Shown here in pieces: positions 1-10,370 of a stretch of 64,000 nt of DNA. The position numbers and the translations under genes are program-made. Numbering within the stretch: the stretch's first letter is position 1; each line of letters starts with the position of its first letter. A model generated the notes under the pieces. That model made no database searches. It saw only the letters and a list, made by a program, of their open reading frames with translations, and was not told the DNA's origin. Origin of the DNA: Candidatus Competibacteraceae bacterium. Its GTDB lineage: Bacteria > Pseudomonadota > Gammaproteobacteria > Competibacterales > Competibacteraceae. The stretch lies in contig RXIV01000007.1 in NCBI GenBank assembly GCA_003989085.1, positions 1 to 64,000 on the forward strand, given 5' to 3'.

Positions 1-347
1 GGCTTCAAGCCAGAAGCGTTCAGCAACATCACCACCTATGCCGAAAGCTCGGTGGGGCTATCGCTGATCAAAGCCGATGGACATTTACCGCTGCCGTCAA
101 GCGAGCCGGAATTGCACACTGTACGCCGCACGATTTGCGGCGAACCTGCGGATCATGGCTGGTGCAAGCGCGGACGCCGATCCAAGAAGTTGCCCGGTTA
201 CTCCGCCACTCGGATATCCAAGTGACGATGAGCGTATACGCGCATCTGATGCCGGATCAGTTGCAACAGACGGTTGCGGTGCTGGATCGTCATAATCTGG
301 TCATAGCCCAAGAATCAAGGGCCATGAAAACCAACGTAACCAGTTGA
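1..347 (+). CDS. Tyrosine recombinase (phage-type integrase), C-terminal part
   Basis: The reading frame is open from the left window edge to the TGA at 345-347, so the N-terminal part lies outside the window. The catalytic half is visible: HDLRRT (box II HxxR) near 129-146, LLRHS (second His) and VYAHL with the nucleophilic Tyr. Upstream residues FTAAVKRAGI fit the usual approach to box II. The gene ends six bases before the 3' end of a tRNA-Pro gene, the common target of such enzymes, so it is probably the integrase of an element extending to the left. Whether the N-terminal part is intact cannot be seen. Confidence 0.8.
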   Translation, partial: LQARSVQQHHHLCRKLGGAIADQSRWTFTAAVKRAGIAHCTPHDLRRTCGSWLVQARTPIQEVARLLRHSDIQVTMSVYAHLMPDQLQQTVAVLDRHNLVIAQESRAMKTNVTS

Positions 348-352
348 TTGAT

Positions 353-429
<77 letters not shown>

Positions 430-443
430 ACAAGGGGAAGGAA

Positions 444-1412
444 TTAATACCGGCGGTTGACTGCAAACTGGGCCAAACCCATGAGCGCATCCTTGGCGGG
501 CGAATCCGGCAATATCGCTAAGGAGACGGTAGCCAGTCCGGCCTGTTCAACAGCAAGGGCGCGAGTGTAGTCCAGCGCGCCGCTGGATTCAATAGCGCGA
601 GTGACGGCTTCGATATGCTCCAGACCGCCATGCTCAATCGATTCACGAATGACCTGCGCTTCCATCGCATTGCTGTGGCGCAGGGCGTGGATCAGGGGTA
701 GGGTCGGTTTGCCCTCAGCCAGATCATCGCCAATGTTCTTCCCCAATTCCGCACTGGAGGCGCTGTAATCCAGCACATCATCAATTAACTGGAATGCGGT
801 CCCCAAGTACATCCCATAGCGGCCCATCGCTTGTTCCTGCTCCGATGGCAGGCCTGCCAGCACCGCTCCCAACTGGGCGGCGGCCTCAAACAGTTTGGCG
901 GTTTTGGAACGAATCACCGCCATGTAGCGTTCTTCGGTGGTGTCGGGATCATGGCAATTGAGCAGTTGCAGCACCTCGCCCTCGGCGATGGCGTTGGTGG
1001 CGTCAGCCAGAATCGCCATCACCCGCAAGTTGCCGATGCCCACCATCATCTGAAATGAGCGCGAGTAGAGAAAATCGCCAACTAGCACACTGGCCTGATT
1101 GCCCCAAATCGCATTGGCCGTTTCCCGCCCGCGCCGCAGATTGGATTCATCCACTACGTCGTCATGCAGCAAGGTAGCCGTGTGAATGAACTCAATGATA
1201 GCGGCGGCGGCGATGTGCTGGTCGCCGGCATAACCGCAGGCCTGCGCCGCCAGCAGCACGGTGACCGGGCGTAACCGTTTGCCACCGCTATCAATGATAT
1301 AGCCGGCGAGTTGATTGATCAGCGCCACATCGGAACGCAGTTGCCCGCGAATCAGAGCGTTGACGGCGTGCAGGTCAGTGGCGATAGGAGCGCGGATTCG
1401 TTCAATTTCCAT
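444..1412 (-). CDS. ispB: Octaprenyl/polyprenyl diphosphate synthase
   Basis: This trans-prenyltransferase of 322 residues elongates farnesyl diphosphate with isopentenyl diphosphate to make the side chain of ubiquinone. Both aspartate-rich motifs are present: DDVVD at about 84-88 and DDVLD at about 211-215. GGKRLRP (about 43-49) binds IPP. I start at the ATG giving MEIERI because it matches the length of E. coli IspB; a GTG nine codons upstream (1439) is also possible. In many gammaproteobacteria ispB lies directly divergent from rplU; here about 2 kb of decayed DNA has been inserted between them. Confidence 0.93.
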   Translation of the reverse strand: MEIERIRAPIATDLHAVNALIRGQLRSDVALINQLAGYIIDSGGKRLRPVTVLLAAQACGYAGDQHIAAAAIIEFIHTATLLHDDVVDESNLRRGRETANAIWGNQASVLVGDFLYSRSFQMMVGIGNLRVMAILADATNAIAEGEVLQLLNCHDPDTTEERYMAVIRSKTAKLFEAAAQLGAVLAGLPSEQEQAMGRYGMYLGTAFQLIDDVLDYSASSAELGKNIGDDLAEGKPTLPLIHALRHSNAMEAQVIRESIEHGGLEHIEAVTRAIESSGALDYTRALAVEQAGLATVSLAILPDSPAKDALMGLAQFAVNRRY

Positions 1413-1490
1413 GGGGACGGGCAGGTTGAGAGGAAACACCCGCCATGCTACGGATTGGTTGCGGCAGGGTCAAGGCAAGCGCCAGCAGAC

Positions 1491-2652
1491 TCAGCGCCCG
1501 AGTCGGCGGAGGATGTTCTGGGCGTCGGCATTGCCCTGCGCGGCGGCCTTGAGGTACCACTTCACCGATTCGGTGGCGTCTTGCTTCACCCCGCGACCGA
1601 TTTCGTACATCCAGCCGAGGTTGTTCTGGGCGACGGCATACCCCTGTTTGGCGGCCTTGAGGTACCACTTCACCGCTTTGGCGTCCCAAGCAATACTGAG
1701 CGGTGGCATCCCCCTGCGCGGCGACCGTGCGAAACCAGCGTGTGGTCTCTTCGTCGCTCGCGGTTTCAGATGGGTTCGCAGGCATCCAGCCCAAACAAAT
1801 CTGGGCGCTTGAAAGTCCTTGGGTCGCGGCCTTGTGGATTGCCCATTGTTTGACGATCGGATCAACCGCTGCCGCCGCGGTCGGTCGGTCTTGCACCACT
1901 GGCGGCGGGTGCTGCCCAGCCTTCCACAGGACGTAGGCGCCCGCTCCCAGCGCGGTTACCAGCATTAGCCCCACCAGCCACCGCTGGCCAGCAGGGGGCC
2001 GGGGCGGCGTCGGTTCGGAGGAGGGCGGGGACGCGGGGGTCTTGGGGACGGCGCTGCGCCGCCGCAGGGCGGGCACGGTGGGCGGGGTGCGCACGCTGGG
2101 GTCTTGGGGCCGCTAGTTCGGGTCGTGGACGATTTTCCAGTGATGCGCTAGGCTTTCGGCCAGGTTGTCTTCGCCCAGCAGTCGATCCAGAGGTTCGATC
2201 AGTGCGCGGTGTGGCCGTTGGACCGGCGCGGGTTGTCTGTCCTGCTGCCAGCGCTGGTCCCACCCTCGCAGGTTTTCGAGCAGTTGCCGGGCTTGACTGT
2301 GGCGCGTTTCCGTCTAGCCCCAGTTGCCGTCTTCGGGCAGGCAGCGCTTTTCGATATTGCGCAGGATTTGTTCCAGGACGAAGCCGAGGCTGTATAAATC
2401 TACCCGCCAGTCCAGTCCTCGCGTTGGCCCTAGCTCTGGCGCGGGCGAACTTCCGGCGGCCAGGGCGGCCGGCAGTTGTTCGGATTGGTAGCGAAAGGTG
2501 GATCGCCCGATGAGCAGTGGGCTGTTTTCGTCCAGCGGCAGGTGCTTTTCCCAGACGCTGAAGGCGAAGTCGATCAGTTTCAGTTCGTTCCATTGCAGCC
2601 GGATTTGGTCGGGATAGCCGTCGCCAGCCTCGCTTTCGCACTGCGCCGGCAG
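1491..2652 (-). pseudogene. Broken membrane Ser/Thr-kinase-like protein with Sel1 repeats
   Basis: One reading frame runs through kinase-like sequence (LKLIDFAFS in the position of the DFG segment, then GRSTFRYQSEQLP, then DWRVDLYSLG), a linker, a membrane helix (WLVGLMLVTALGAGAYVLW) and the first Sel1 unit (SSAQICLGWM, then AQYCLG). It is interrupted by two in-frame TAG codons, at 2314-2316 and 2113-2115. A frameshift with loss of part of a repeat near 1690-1700 follows, after which two more Sel1 units (AVKWYLKAAKQG, AVKWYLKAAAQG) are read in another frame to a stop at 1491. The N-terminal kinase lobe is missing where IS66 sequence begins near 2655. Kinases carrying Sel1 repeats beyond a membrane helix are a known design; the ancestral role here is unknown. 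Confidence 0.7.
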
Positions 2653-2655
2653 GCA

Positions 2656-3211
2656 GAAGACCGCCCCGCGTTGTGGGTATCGGATTTATACGGCGTGCAG
2701 CAAGGGCATGCGGACAAATGGCAAGTTTGCCTCGCTCATCAGTTGCGGAACGGCCAGTTCGCCATCGAGGCGGGCGATATGGTTTTCGCGCCGCGCATGA
2801 AGGCATGGCTGCTGCGCGTGTGCGTGCTGGCGCGACGACGAGGCGAGTTGGCCGAGACCACGCGCCGAACCTGCAAACGGCGCTTTGAAAACGATCTCGA
2901 TAAAATCATGGATCTATCGCCGGAAAACAACACAGGGTCGTCGCCTGCGAAAACGATACGGCAAAATTCGCGACAGCCTTCTGACCTTCCTCGAACATCC
3001 GGAAATCGCCCCCGACAACAACAGCTCCGAACGCGAACTCCGCCCCACCGCTACCTACCGCAAAGTCACCGGAGGCTTCCGCTCCGACTGGGGCGCCGAC
3101 CTCTTCGCCGCCATCCGCTCCGTCGTCGGTACCGCCGCCCGCCAAGGCCAAAACGCCTTCGACGCTATCAGATCAACCCTTGGAATCTCATGCGCTTATG
3201 CGGGAAAATGA
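2656..3211 (+). pseudogene. IS66-family transposase remnant (C-terminal half, frameshifted)
   Basis: The frame starting near 2660 gives RPALWVSDLYGVQQGHAD and then FAIEAGDMVFAPRMKA, typical of IS66 TnpC. Near 2935 the match moves to another frame: RLRKRYGKIRDSL, then APDNNSSERELRP with the catalytic Glu region, then YRKVTGGFRSDWGADL. The N-terminal part with the zinc finger and first catalytic Asp is absent, and so are tnpA and tnpB. It is therefore a dead fragment. Its left edge coincides with the truncation of the kinase-like gene. Confidence 0.85.
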
Positions 3212-3406
3212 GCAGATACGTCTCCCTTCAGATCGACGTGCACGTCCTGATAGGTTTCGCGTTATCAGTATGAGTGTAAAAGTTAGGAGGAATATGGATT
3301 CTGGACGATCCGCCATATTACACAGCTAACAATAACAAGAGGGGTATGAGCGGGGCAATTTGCTATGTATTGACAAGCGGTGAAATAGCGCGATTGTCCC
3401 GCAACA

Positions 3407-3520
3407 TATAGGTTTCCTGGTTGCGGTCGCGCTTGGTGGGAAATCCCACCTAATCCCCTTTTACGAAAGGGGGAAACCGCGTGAGCGACGGTGGGACGCC
3501 CGTTCCACAGCCCGTATCGG
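3407..3520 (+). repeat. Palindromic dispersed repeat, copy 1 (diverged)
   Basis: This copy shares the left-end block TATAGGTTTCCT, then GGTCGCGC, GGAAATCCCACCTAA, a C-run/G-run hairpin around TTTTACGAAA, then CCGCGTGAGCG and a right end containing CCACA with the same order as the copy at 7768. It is the most diverged of the three copies. Such hairpins can terminate transcription or be remnants of small non-autonomous elements. Confidence 0.65.
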
Positions 3521-3542
3521 ACTGTGATAGACCGCAGGCGGT

Positions 3543-3571
3543 TTGACCTTGGCGGGGAGCACGGCTAGAAT
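3543..3571 (+). promoter_or_regulatory. Sigma-70 promoter of rplU-rpmA
   Basis: TTGACC (3543-3548) and TAGAAT (3566-3571) are separated by exactly 17 bases, about 50 bases upstream of the rplU start codon. This is close to consensus and suits a strongly expressed ribosomal protein operon. Confidence 0.7.
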
Positions 3572-3618
3572 CGCTCCCCTTTAGTCCGGGACGGACAAGT
3601 CGTTTTGGAGAGTTCATC

Positions 3619-3978
3619 ATGTACGCTGTGATCAAGACCGGGGGCAAGCAATACCGGGTGACCGAGGGCGAAACCCTCAAGGTCGAAAAGCTTGAAGTCG
3701 AGGATGGCGCTTCCGTGGAGTTTGACACGGTGCTGATGATCGCCGACGGCGACCAGATTACGGTGGGCGCTCCCTACGTCGAAGGCGCCAGTGTGACGGC
3801 GACCGTCAAGTCCCAGGGACGCGGCCCGAAAATCCGGATCATCAAATTCCGTCGCCGCAAGCATTACTTCAAGACTCAAGGCCACCGACAGTCCTACACC
3901 GAACTGAAAATCAGCGGTATCAACGGCGTTTCCGGCGCGGCGACGTTTCCGGCAGCGGCCCTGACTCAGGAGGGTTAA
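3619..3978 (+). CDS. rplU: 50S ribosomal protein L21
   Basis: The protein begins [14 protein letters not shown] and carries [13 protein letters not shown] followed by [11 protein letters not shown], the RNA-binding signature of bL21. At 119 residues it is longer than the usual ~103, with a C-terminal tail after the conserved domain. A GGAGAG ribosome site precedes the ATG. It is followed after one base by rpmA, with which it is co-transcribed in almost all bacteria. Confidence 0.97.
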   Translation: MYAVIKTGGKQYRVTEGETLKVEKLEVEDGASVEFDTVLMIADGDQITVGAPYVEGASVTATVKSQGRGPKIRIIKFRRRKHYFKTQGHRQSYTELKISGINGVSGAATFPAAALTQEG

Positions 3979-3979
3979 A

Positions 3980-4243
3980 ATGGCTCACAAGAAAGCGGGC
4001 GGCAGCAGCCGCAATGGCCGTGATTCCCACGCGCAACGACTCGGCGTCAAGTTATTCGGCGGCCAGTTGGCGTTGGCCGGCAACATCATCGTGCGGCAGC
4101 GCGGCACCCAGTTTCATCCGGGCAAGAACGTCGGTTGTGGCAAGGATTACACCCTGTTCGCCAAGGCTGAGGGTCATGTGACCTTTGAGACCAAAGGGCC
4201 GCTTCACCGTAAATATGTGAGCGTCTACCCGGCAGCGCCATGA
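3980..4243 (+). CDS. rpmA: 50S ribosomal protein L27
   Basis: [16 protein letters not shown] is the diagnostic N-terminus of bL27, whose tail reaches the peptidyl transferase centre. GVKLFGGQ, then [13 protein letters not shown] and HVTFE complete the domain. The length (87 residues) is normal and there is no N-terminal pro-sequence of the Firmicutes type. A terminator lies 25 bases downstream, before obgE. Confidence 0.97.
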   Translation: MAHKKAGGSSRNGRDSHAQRLGVKLFGGQLALAGNIIVRQRGTQFHPGKNVGCGKDYTLFAKAEGHVTFETKGPLHRKYVSVYPAAP

Positions 4244-4267
4244 TGTTACTGGCTGGTTGAACGGTTC

Positions 4268-4297
4268 AAAGGCCCCGCGTGGGGCTTTTCTTTTTTC
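4268..4297 (+). terminator. Rho-independent terminator after rpmA
   Basis: GCCCCG and its near-complement GGGGC form a compact GC hairpin followed by TTTTCTTTTTT. It lies between rpmA and obgE and should reduce read-through into obgE. Confidence 0.8.
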
Positions 4298-4340
4298 CGG
4301 CTGGCAAAAACAGCCCTGATGGCTCGCCCATACCTGATGA

Positions 4341-5447
<1,107 letters not shown>

Positions 5448-5452
5448 ACCGT

Positions 5453-6613
5453 TCAAGGCCGCAATCCCCGCCAAGCGGTCAACCAGGCCAGTGCGCCAAG
5501 CGCCGCCGCCATATCAAAGATCGCGGCCGGTCCCAGTCCTTGCCACAGATAACCTGCGGCCAGACTGCCCACCGCGTTGCCCGCGCCAAAGCTCAAACTG
5601 CTGTACAAGGCTTGACCCCGGCCTTGCAGGGTTCCTGGAAAGAACTGGTGAATCAGATGGATGGACACGGCATGGAACACGCCAAAGCTGAAGGCGTGCA
5701 GGGTCTGGGCGAACAGCAACCACGGCAGACTGCCGGCGAAATGGCCGATCAGCAGCCAGCGCAAGGTCGCCAGCGCCAGCGCCGCCAGCATCAACTGGCG
5801 TGGCCCGAACCGCAGCAGCAGCCGGGGAAATAACACGAAAAGACCCACCTCGACCGCCACGCCCAGCCCCCACAGCAGCCCGATAGCCTCGCGGGAATAG
5901 CCGAAGGTTTCCAGATACAACGAGAGGAAGGCGTAATACGGCCCGTGGGCGGCCTGATTGAGAAAACAGGCGATGAACAAGGCGATCACCGCTGGTCGGC
6001 GCAGTACCTGTCCAAGCGGCGGCGCTGCCTGGATCATCCGGGTCAACGGCGCTTCTGCCACCAGTAGACTATTGATCCACAGGGCGATAAATAACGCCAG
6101 CAGCAGCGCCGGCACAATGCCGACTCCCCAACCCTGCACCAGAAAACCGACCCCGACGGCGGCGACAATAAAGCCCACCGAACCCCACAATCGCACCCGG
6201 CTGTAACGGTGGGTCTGTTCGCCCAAGTGGTTTAGCGTGACCGCCTCAAATTGCGGCAGTGCTGCGTTCCAGAAAAAGCTGAACAGCAGCGTGGTCAGCA
6301 ACAGTCCCCAATAGGCACCGCCCACCGCGTAAACCCCGGTGAAGGTCAGCGCCGTCGCCAGACAGGCCCAGCGGATCACCCGCATTGGGCACCCGGTACG
6401 ATCCGCCAGCCAGCCCCACAGTGTTGGCGCGACCAGTTTGGTCACCTGCGGAATGGCGATCAGTTCGCCGATCCGTGCGGGTTCAAAGCCCAGCGCCAGC
6501 AAGTACAAACCCCAGTACGGCAGCAATACGCCCAGGGTAGCAAAATAAAACAGGTAAAAGCCGGACAGCCGCAGGTACAAGCGGAAACTGAGCACGGTTG
6601 GGAGAGCGGGCAA
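5453..6613 (-). CDS. MFS transporter, HcaT/MFS_1-like family
   Basis: A 386-residue protein of about 12 hydrophobic helices. YFATLGVLLPYWGLYLLALGF near the start and the loop WLADRTGC after helix 2 fit the MFS_1-like group that includes the phenylpropionate permease HcaT and LacY-like symporters. The substrate cannot be read from sequence. The longest frame starts at a TTG (6613); a GTG at 6595 is an alternative. It converges on obgE with five bases between stops and lies downstream of argB on the same strand. Confidence 0.8.
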   Translation of the reverse strand: MPALPTVLSFRLYLRLSGFYLFYFATLGVLLPYWGLYLLALGFEPARIGELIAIPQVTKLVAPTLWGWLADRTGCPMRVIRWACLATALTFTGVYAVGGAYWGLLLTTLLFSFFWNAALPQFEAVTLNHLGEQTHRYSRVRLWGSVGFIVAAVGVGFLVQGWGVGIVPALLLALFIALWINSLLVAEAPLTRMIQAAPPLGQVLRRPAVIALFIACFLNQAAHGPYYAFLSLYLETFGYSREAIGLLWGLGVAVEVGLFVLFPRLLLRFGPRQLMLAALALATLRWLLIGHFAGSLPWLLFAQTLHAFSFGVFHAVSIHLIHQFFPGTLQGRGQALYSSLSFGAGNAVGSLAAGYLWQGLGPAAIFDMAAALGALAWLTAWRGLRP

Positions 6614-6638
6614 CGCGCTGTGGTTGCTGAATCCGCCC

Positions 6639-7767
<1,129 letters not shown>

Positions 7768-7892
7768 TATAGGTTTCCTAAATAAGTTGTGGTCGCGCCT
7801 AGTCGGAAATCCCCCCTAACCCCCCTTTTTCAAAGGGGGGCAGCCGCGTGAGCGGCGGGGGGATTTTGCCTGGTTCCACAACCCGGGTCGGA
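7768..7892 (+). repeat. Palindromic dispersed repeat, copy 2
   Basis: The order is TATAGGTTTCCT, then GTTGTGGTCGCGCC, GTCGGAAATCCCCCC, a hairpin of CCCCCC and GGGGGG around TTTTTCAAA, CCGCGTGAGCGGCGG, then GGATTTTGCC and TTCCACAAC. The outer GTTGTGG and CCACAAC are inverted. The reverse complement of 15425-15527 matches it closely over the whole left arm and hairpin. Confidence 0.8.
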
Positions 7893-7910
7893 TTTCTATA
7901 TTTGACCAGA

Positions 7911-8723
7911 TCAGGGATTGTAGCGTCCCCGGCAGGCGTTGATCAGGATCGTCAACACCGACAGATTGCCTTTGATGCGGCTGATCTTGGTCGGGACTTG
8001 GCCGGAAGCGGGATAGCGACGGGTGGTGGGTAGTTCGAGACAGCGATAACCCAATTTCGGCGCACGGTACGACAGATAGGCCAGCAGTTCGTAAGTCGGG
8101 AAAATATCCCGGAACGGAGCCACCTTGGGGTCCAGCAGCAGTTGGCGGCTATACGCTCTGAATCCCTGTGTGGTGTCGGTCCAGTGAAACCCGGAACAGA
8201 GGCTCAGCAGCGGCGCATGGACCCATCGAATCGCCATTTCCCGAAGTTTCGGCGTATTTTCGCCCACTCCGCCGGGGATGTAGCGCGATGCCTGAACGAA
8301 ATCCATGCCATCTTGCAGCGCGTTGATAAACCGGGGAATGGCTTCAGGATCGTCCTTGTTGTTGCCGTCAATAGTGACAATGCCCGCATAACTCTGATCA
8401 AGCGCAAACGCATAGGCGCAACGCAGTTGGGCGCTCAGCTTGCCGGGTCCGGTTTTGACCAATAAACCGCGCACACCCTGGTTTTGAAGCGTAGTGGTGT
8501 TCAGCGAACCGTCAGTGCTGCCGCCATCAATGATTAAAATATCCGCCAGATTCTGAATTCCAAGATTCGCCATTCGGTCGAGCAGCTTGCCAATCCGCTC
8601 GCCTTCGTTGATGACCGGAATGACAATACACCACGGCTGACGCTGGCCTAGCCATAAGGCGGTATCGAAGGCGGGCACTTGCCAACTGGCGCGGGTTTCC
8701 GGGGCTATCTCATTGTTCATCAT
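7911..8723 (-). CDS. Family 2 glycosyltransferase (polyprenyl-phosphate sugar synthase-like)
   Basis: A GT-A glycosyltransferase of about 270 residues with CIVIPVINEGERI, IIDGGSTDGS, TIDGNNKDDPE (the metal-binding acidic motif) and ASRYIPGG. These fit the DPM1/GtrB group that loads a sugar onto polyprenyl phosphate; no C-terminal membrane helices are visible. The start is set at ATG-ATG (8723/8720), since the upstream extension overlaps the SMR gene in another frame and shows no homology. It is the last gene of an isomerase-SMR-GT2 run, six bases after the SMR stop. Confidence 0.8.
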   Translation of the reverse strand: MMNNEIAPETRASWQVPAFDTALWLGQRQPWCIVIPVINEGERIGKLLDRMANLGIQNLADILIIDGGSTDGSLNTTTLQNQGVRGLLVKTGPGKLSAQLRCAYAFALDQSYAGIVTIDGNNKDDPEAIPRFINALQDGMDFVQASRYIPGGVGENTPKLREMAIRWVHAPLLSLCSGFHWTDTTQGFRAYSRQLLLDPKVAPFRDIFPTYELLAYLSYRAPKLGYRCLELPTTRRYPASGQVPTKISRIKGNLSVLTILINACRGRYNP

Positions 8724-8728
8724 TGATC

Positions 8729-9085
8729 TCAGCCCACGCGGACGGTAATCAGAATCACGCCGACCATCACCAGCACAATGCCAGCGCCGGTCGTCCAATA
8801 AAAAGGCTCCTGGAACAGCAGCAGCGACAGCATGGCAACGGTTGCCACTGCTCCCGAAGTCAGGATCGGATGCGCCACGTTCAACGGCAGCACCGACAGC
8901 GCGGCGGCATACAACAGGAATGCGCCGCCGTACAGCGCCAGCCCCAGCCAGAACGGCCAATTACTCAATGCGCCAATGGGATCGCTGAGCGAAGGAAACT
9001 GACGCGGCGGCATCATCGCGAGCTTGACCAGCACGCTGGCGGATGCGTTGGCGGCAATGCCGGAAAGCAGAATAAGCCACTTCAT
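8729..9085 (-). CDS. SMR/EamA-type small membrane transporter (possible lipid-linked sugar flippase)
   Basis: 118 residues with four predicted helices: WLILLSGIAANASASVLVKLA, then WPFWLGLALYGGAFLLYAAALS, then HPILTSGAVATVAMLSLLLF, then TGAGIVLVMVGVILITV. The fold fits the small multidrug resistance family and the ArnE/ArnF flippase subunits. Its place between a sugar isomerase and a polyprenyl-phosphate glycosyltransferase favours a flippase role over drug export; this is inference. The ATG at 9083-9085 overlaps the isomerase stop as ATGA, which fixes the start. Confidence 0.75.
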   Translation of the reverse strand: MKWLILLSGIAANASASVLVKLAMMPPRQFPSLSDPIGALSNWPFWLGLALYGGAFLLYAAALSVLPLNVAHPILTSGAVATVAMLSLLLFQEPFYWTTGAGIVLVMVGVILITVRVG

Positions 9086-9924
9086 GTTGATGCTCCGCGC
9101 CCGGCTTGTTCGTCCCGGTAATGGCAAATCGCGACATTCAAGGCGCGTTCAATCGCTTGCAGCGGCGGTTCCTGTTGGGCGGCCAGCATCTCAATCGTCA
9201 CGATCTGATCCGGTAGGGTGGCGTTCAACGCTCGGCCCACCGCGTGATGCTCGCAACCGCCATCACCCAAAGTCACCAGGTTTGGCTCGCTGGCATGGAC
9301 ATGACCGATCAGAGCGGCATAGTGGGCAATGACCGCTTCGGGCGCTTCGCCGTTAATCGTCATCGCCCCGGTATCAAGCTGCATACGGATCGCGGGATGA
9401 TCAACCTGCTTCACTATCGCCGCCGTTTCGGCGCTGGTGGTCATGAAGTTGGCGCCGTAGCAGGGCGGATTCGGTTCGAGGCAGACCCGTACCCCGTGGG
9501 CGCCAGCGCTATCGCCCAAGCGCCGGAAGAACTCGACCGCCACGGTCTCGGCTTGGGCGTCGCTGAGGCCGGTACGATCCCGGTTTTTCGGAGAGCCGAA
9601 CACCAGCCGGGTTGCGCCAAGACCGCCGCCAATCCGGCACACCGCGTCCAGATGCGCCAGCATGGCGGTCTGTATCTCAGGGCTGGCGAACAGGTTCAGG
9701 CCGGTGGCGCCAAACAGCAACGCCTGCATCCCGGTGATTTCGATGCCGCGATGCGCCCACCCGTCGCGTACCCGGATCATGTCCACCGAGGTGGCTTTTC
9801 GGGGATCGGGGAAATACTTGCCGGGGGCAATGTCAATGGCGTCTACGTTGTATTGATGCAGCAGCGCGGCTACGGCTTCGTCATCGCCCACATCCCAGGC
9901 GATATTGGAAATCGCAATTCTCAT
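9082..9924 (-). CDS. Sugar phosphate isomerase/epimerase (TIM barrel)
   Basis: A 280-residue xylose-isomerase-like TIM barrel. The start MRIAISNIAWDVGDDEAVAALL and the segments LEPNPPCYGANFM, MQLDTGAM and GHVHASEPNL carry the metal-binding Glu, Asp and His expected of the family. The substrate is unknown. The gene opens a three-gene run with the SMR and GT2 genes (4-base overlap), so it may prepare a sugar for transfer. Confidence 0.8.
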   Translation of the reverse strand: MRIAISNIAWDVGDDEAVAALLHQYNVDAIDIAPGKYFPDPRKATSVDMIRVRDGWAHRGIEITGMQALLFGATGLNLFASPEIQTAMLAHLDAVCRIGGGLGATRLVFGSPKNRDRTGLSDAQAETVAVEFFRRLGDSAGAHGVRVCLEPNPPCYGANFMTTSAETAAIVKQVDHPAIRMQLDTGAMTINGEAPEAVIAHYAALIGHVHASEPNLVTLGDGGCEHHAVGRALNATLPDQIVTIEMLAAQQEPPLQAIERALNVAICHYRDEQAGRGAST

Positions 9925-9971
9925 CAGCCTGCTCCCGCAATTTTCGTGGATAAAGCGAAGGAGTTGCAGTC

Positions 9972-10370
9972 ATGAGCGAAATCATTGTTCCACATGTGGA
10001 GCCGCCGTTTCCTTTCGAGGCTTATACGCATGTGGTTGAACCATTGTCCGATCAGGATGGCGGCGGTTATCTGATCACGTTTCCCGACCTGCCCGGTTGT
10101 ATGTCCGATGGAGAAACGATTGAGGAAGCGATGATTAACGGCGGAGACGCCTTTTCGGCGTGGATGTCGGCGCGTATTCATCTCGGAAAACCCATTCCCA
10201 AGCCAACCCGGCATGGTGAATCTGCCGATCCGGTGCGGTTGATGCAACGTCTGCCACGCAGTTTGCACGCCAATCTGGTGGCTCGCGCCAAAGCAGAAGG
10301 CACTTCGCTGAATACCTTGGTGACGATGCTGCTGGCGGAAGGGCTGGGGCGGCGTGATTCTCATGCCTGA
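9972..10370 (+). CDS. HicB-family antitoxin-like protein, apparently without hicA
   Basis: 132 residues in two parts. The partly degraded RNase-H-like HicB domain has GGGYLITFPDLPGCMSDGETIEEA. The C-terminal part is a ribbon-helix-helix-type DNA-binding segment (VRLMQRLPRSLHANLVARAK, then EGTSLNTLVTMLLAEGL). HicB normally neutralises the mRNA interferase HicA, whose small gene should lie next to it; none is seen on either side. A GGAG ribosome site precedes the ATG. It lies antisense within the sugar cluster, and its 3' end overlaps the convergent SDR gene by 10 bases. Confidence 0.8.
   Translation: MSEIIVPHVEPPFPFEAYTHVVEPLSDQDGGGYLITFPDLPGCMSDGETIEEAMINGGDAFSAWMSARIHLGKPIPKPTRHGESADPVRLMQRLPRSLHANLVARAKAEGTSLNTLVTMLLAEGLGRRDSHA

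Larger units (their letters stand above)
3212..3618. other. Intergenic region upstream of rplU
   Basis: No coding sequence is supported here. The first half is featureless AT-richer DNA. The second half holds copy 1 of a palindromic repeat (3407-3520) and a consensus-like sigma-70 promoter for the ribosomal protein operon (3543-3571). Confidence 0.7.

Noticed and set aside
1491-2652. Two in-frame TAG codons in the kinase-Sel1 gene as possible amber recoding
   Set aside because: The same gene also has a frameshift with a partial repeat deletion and a truncated N-terminus at an IS66 fragment, so ordinary decay explains the stops.
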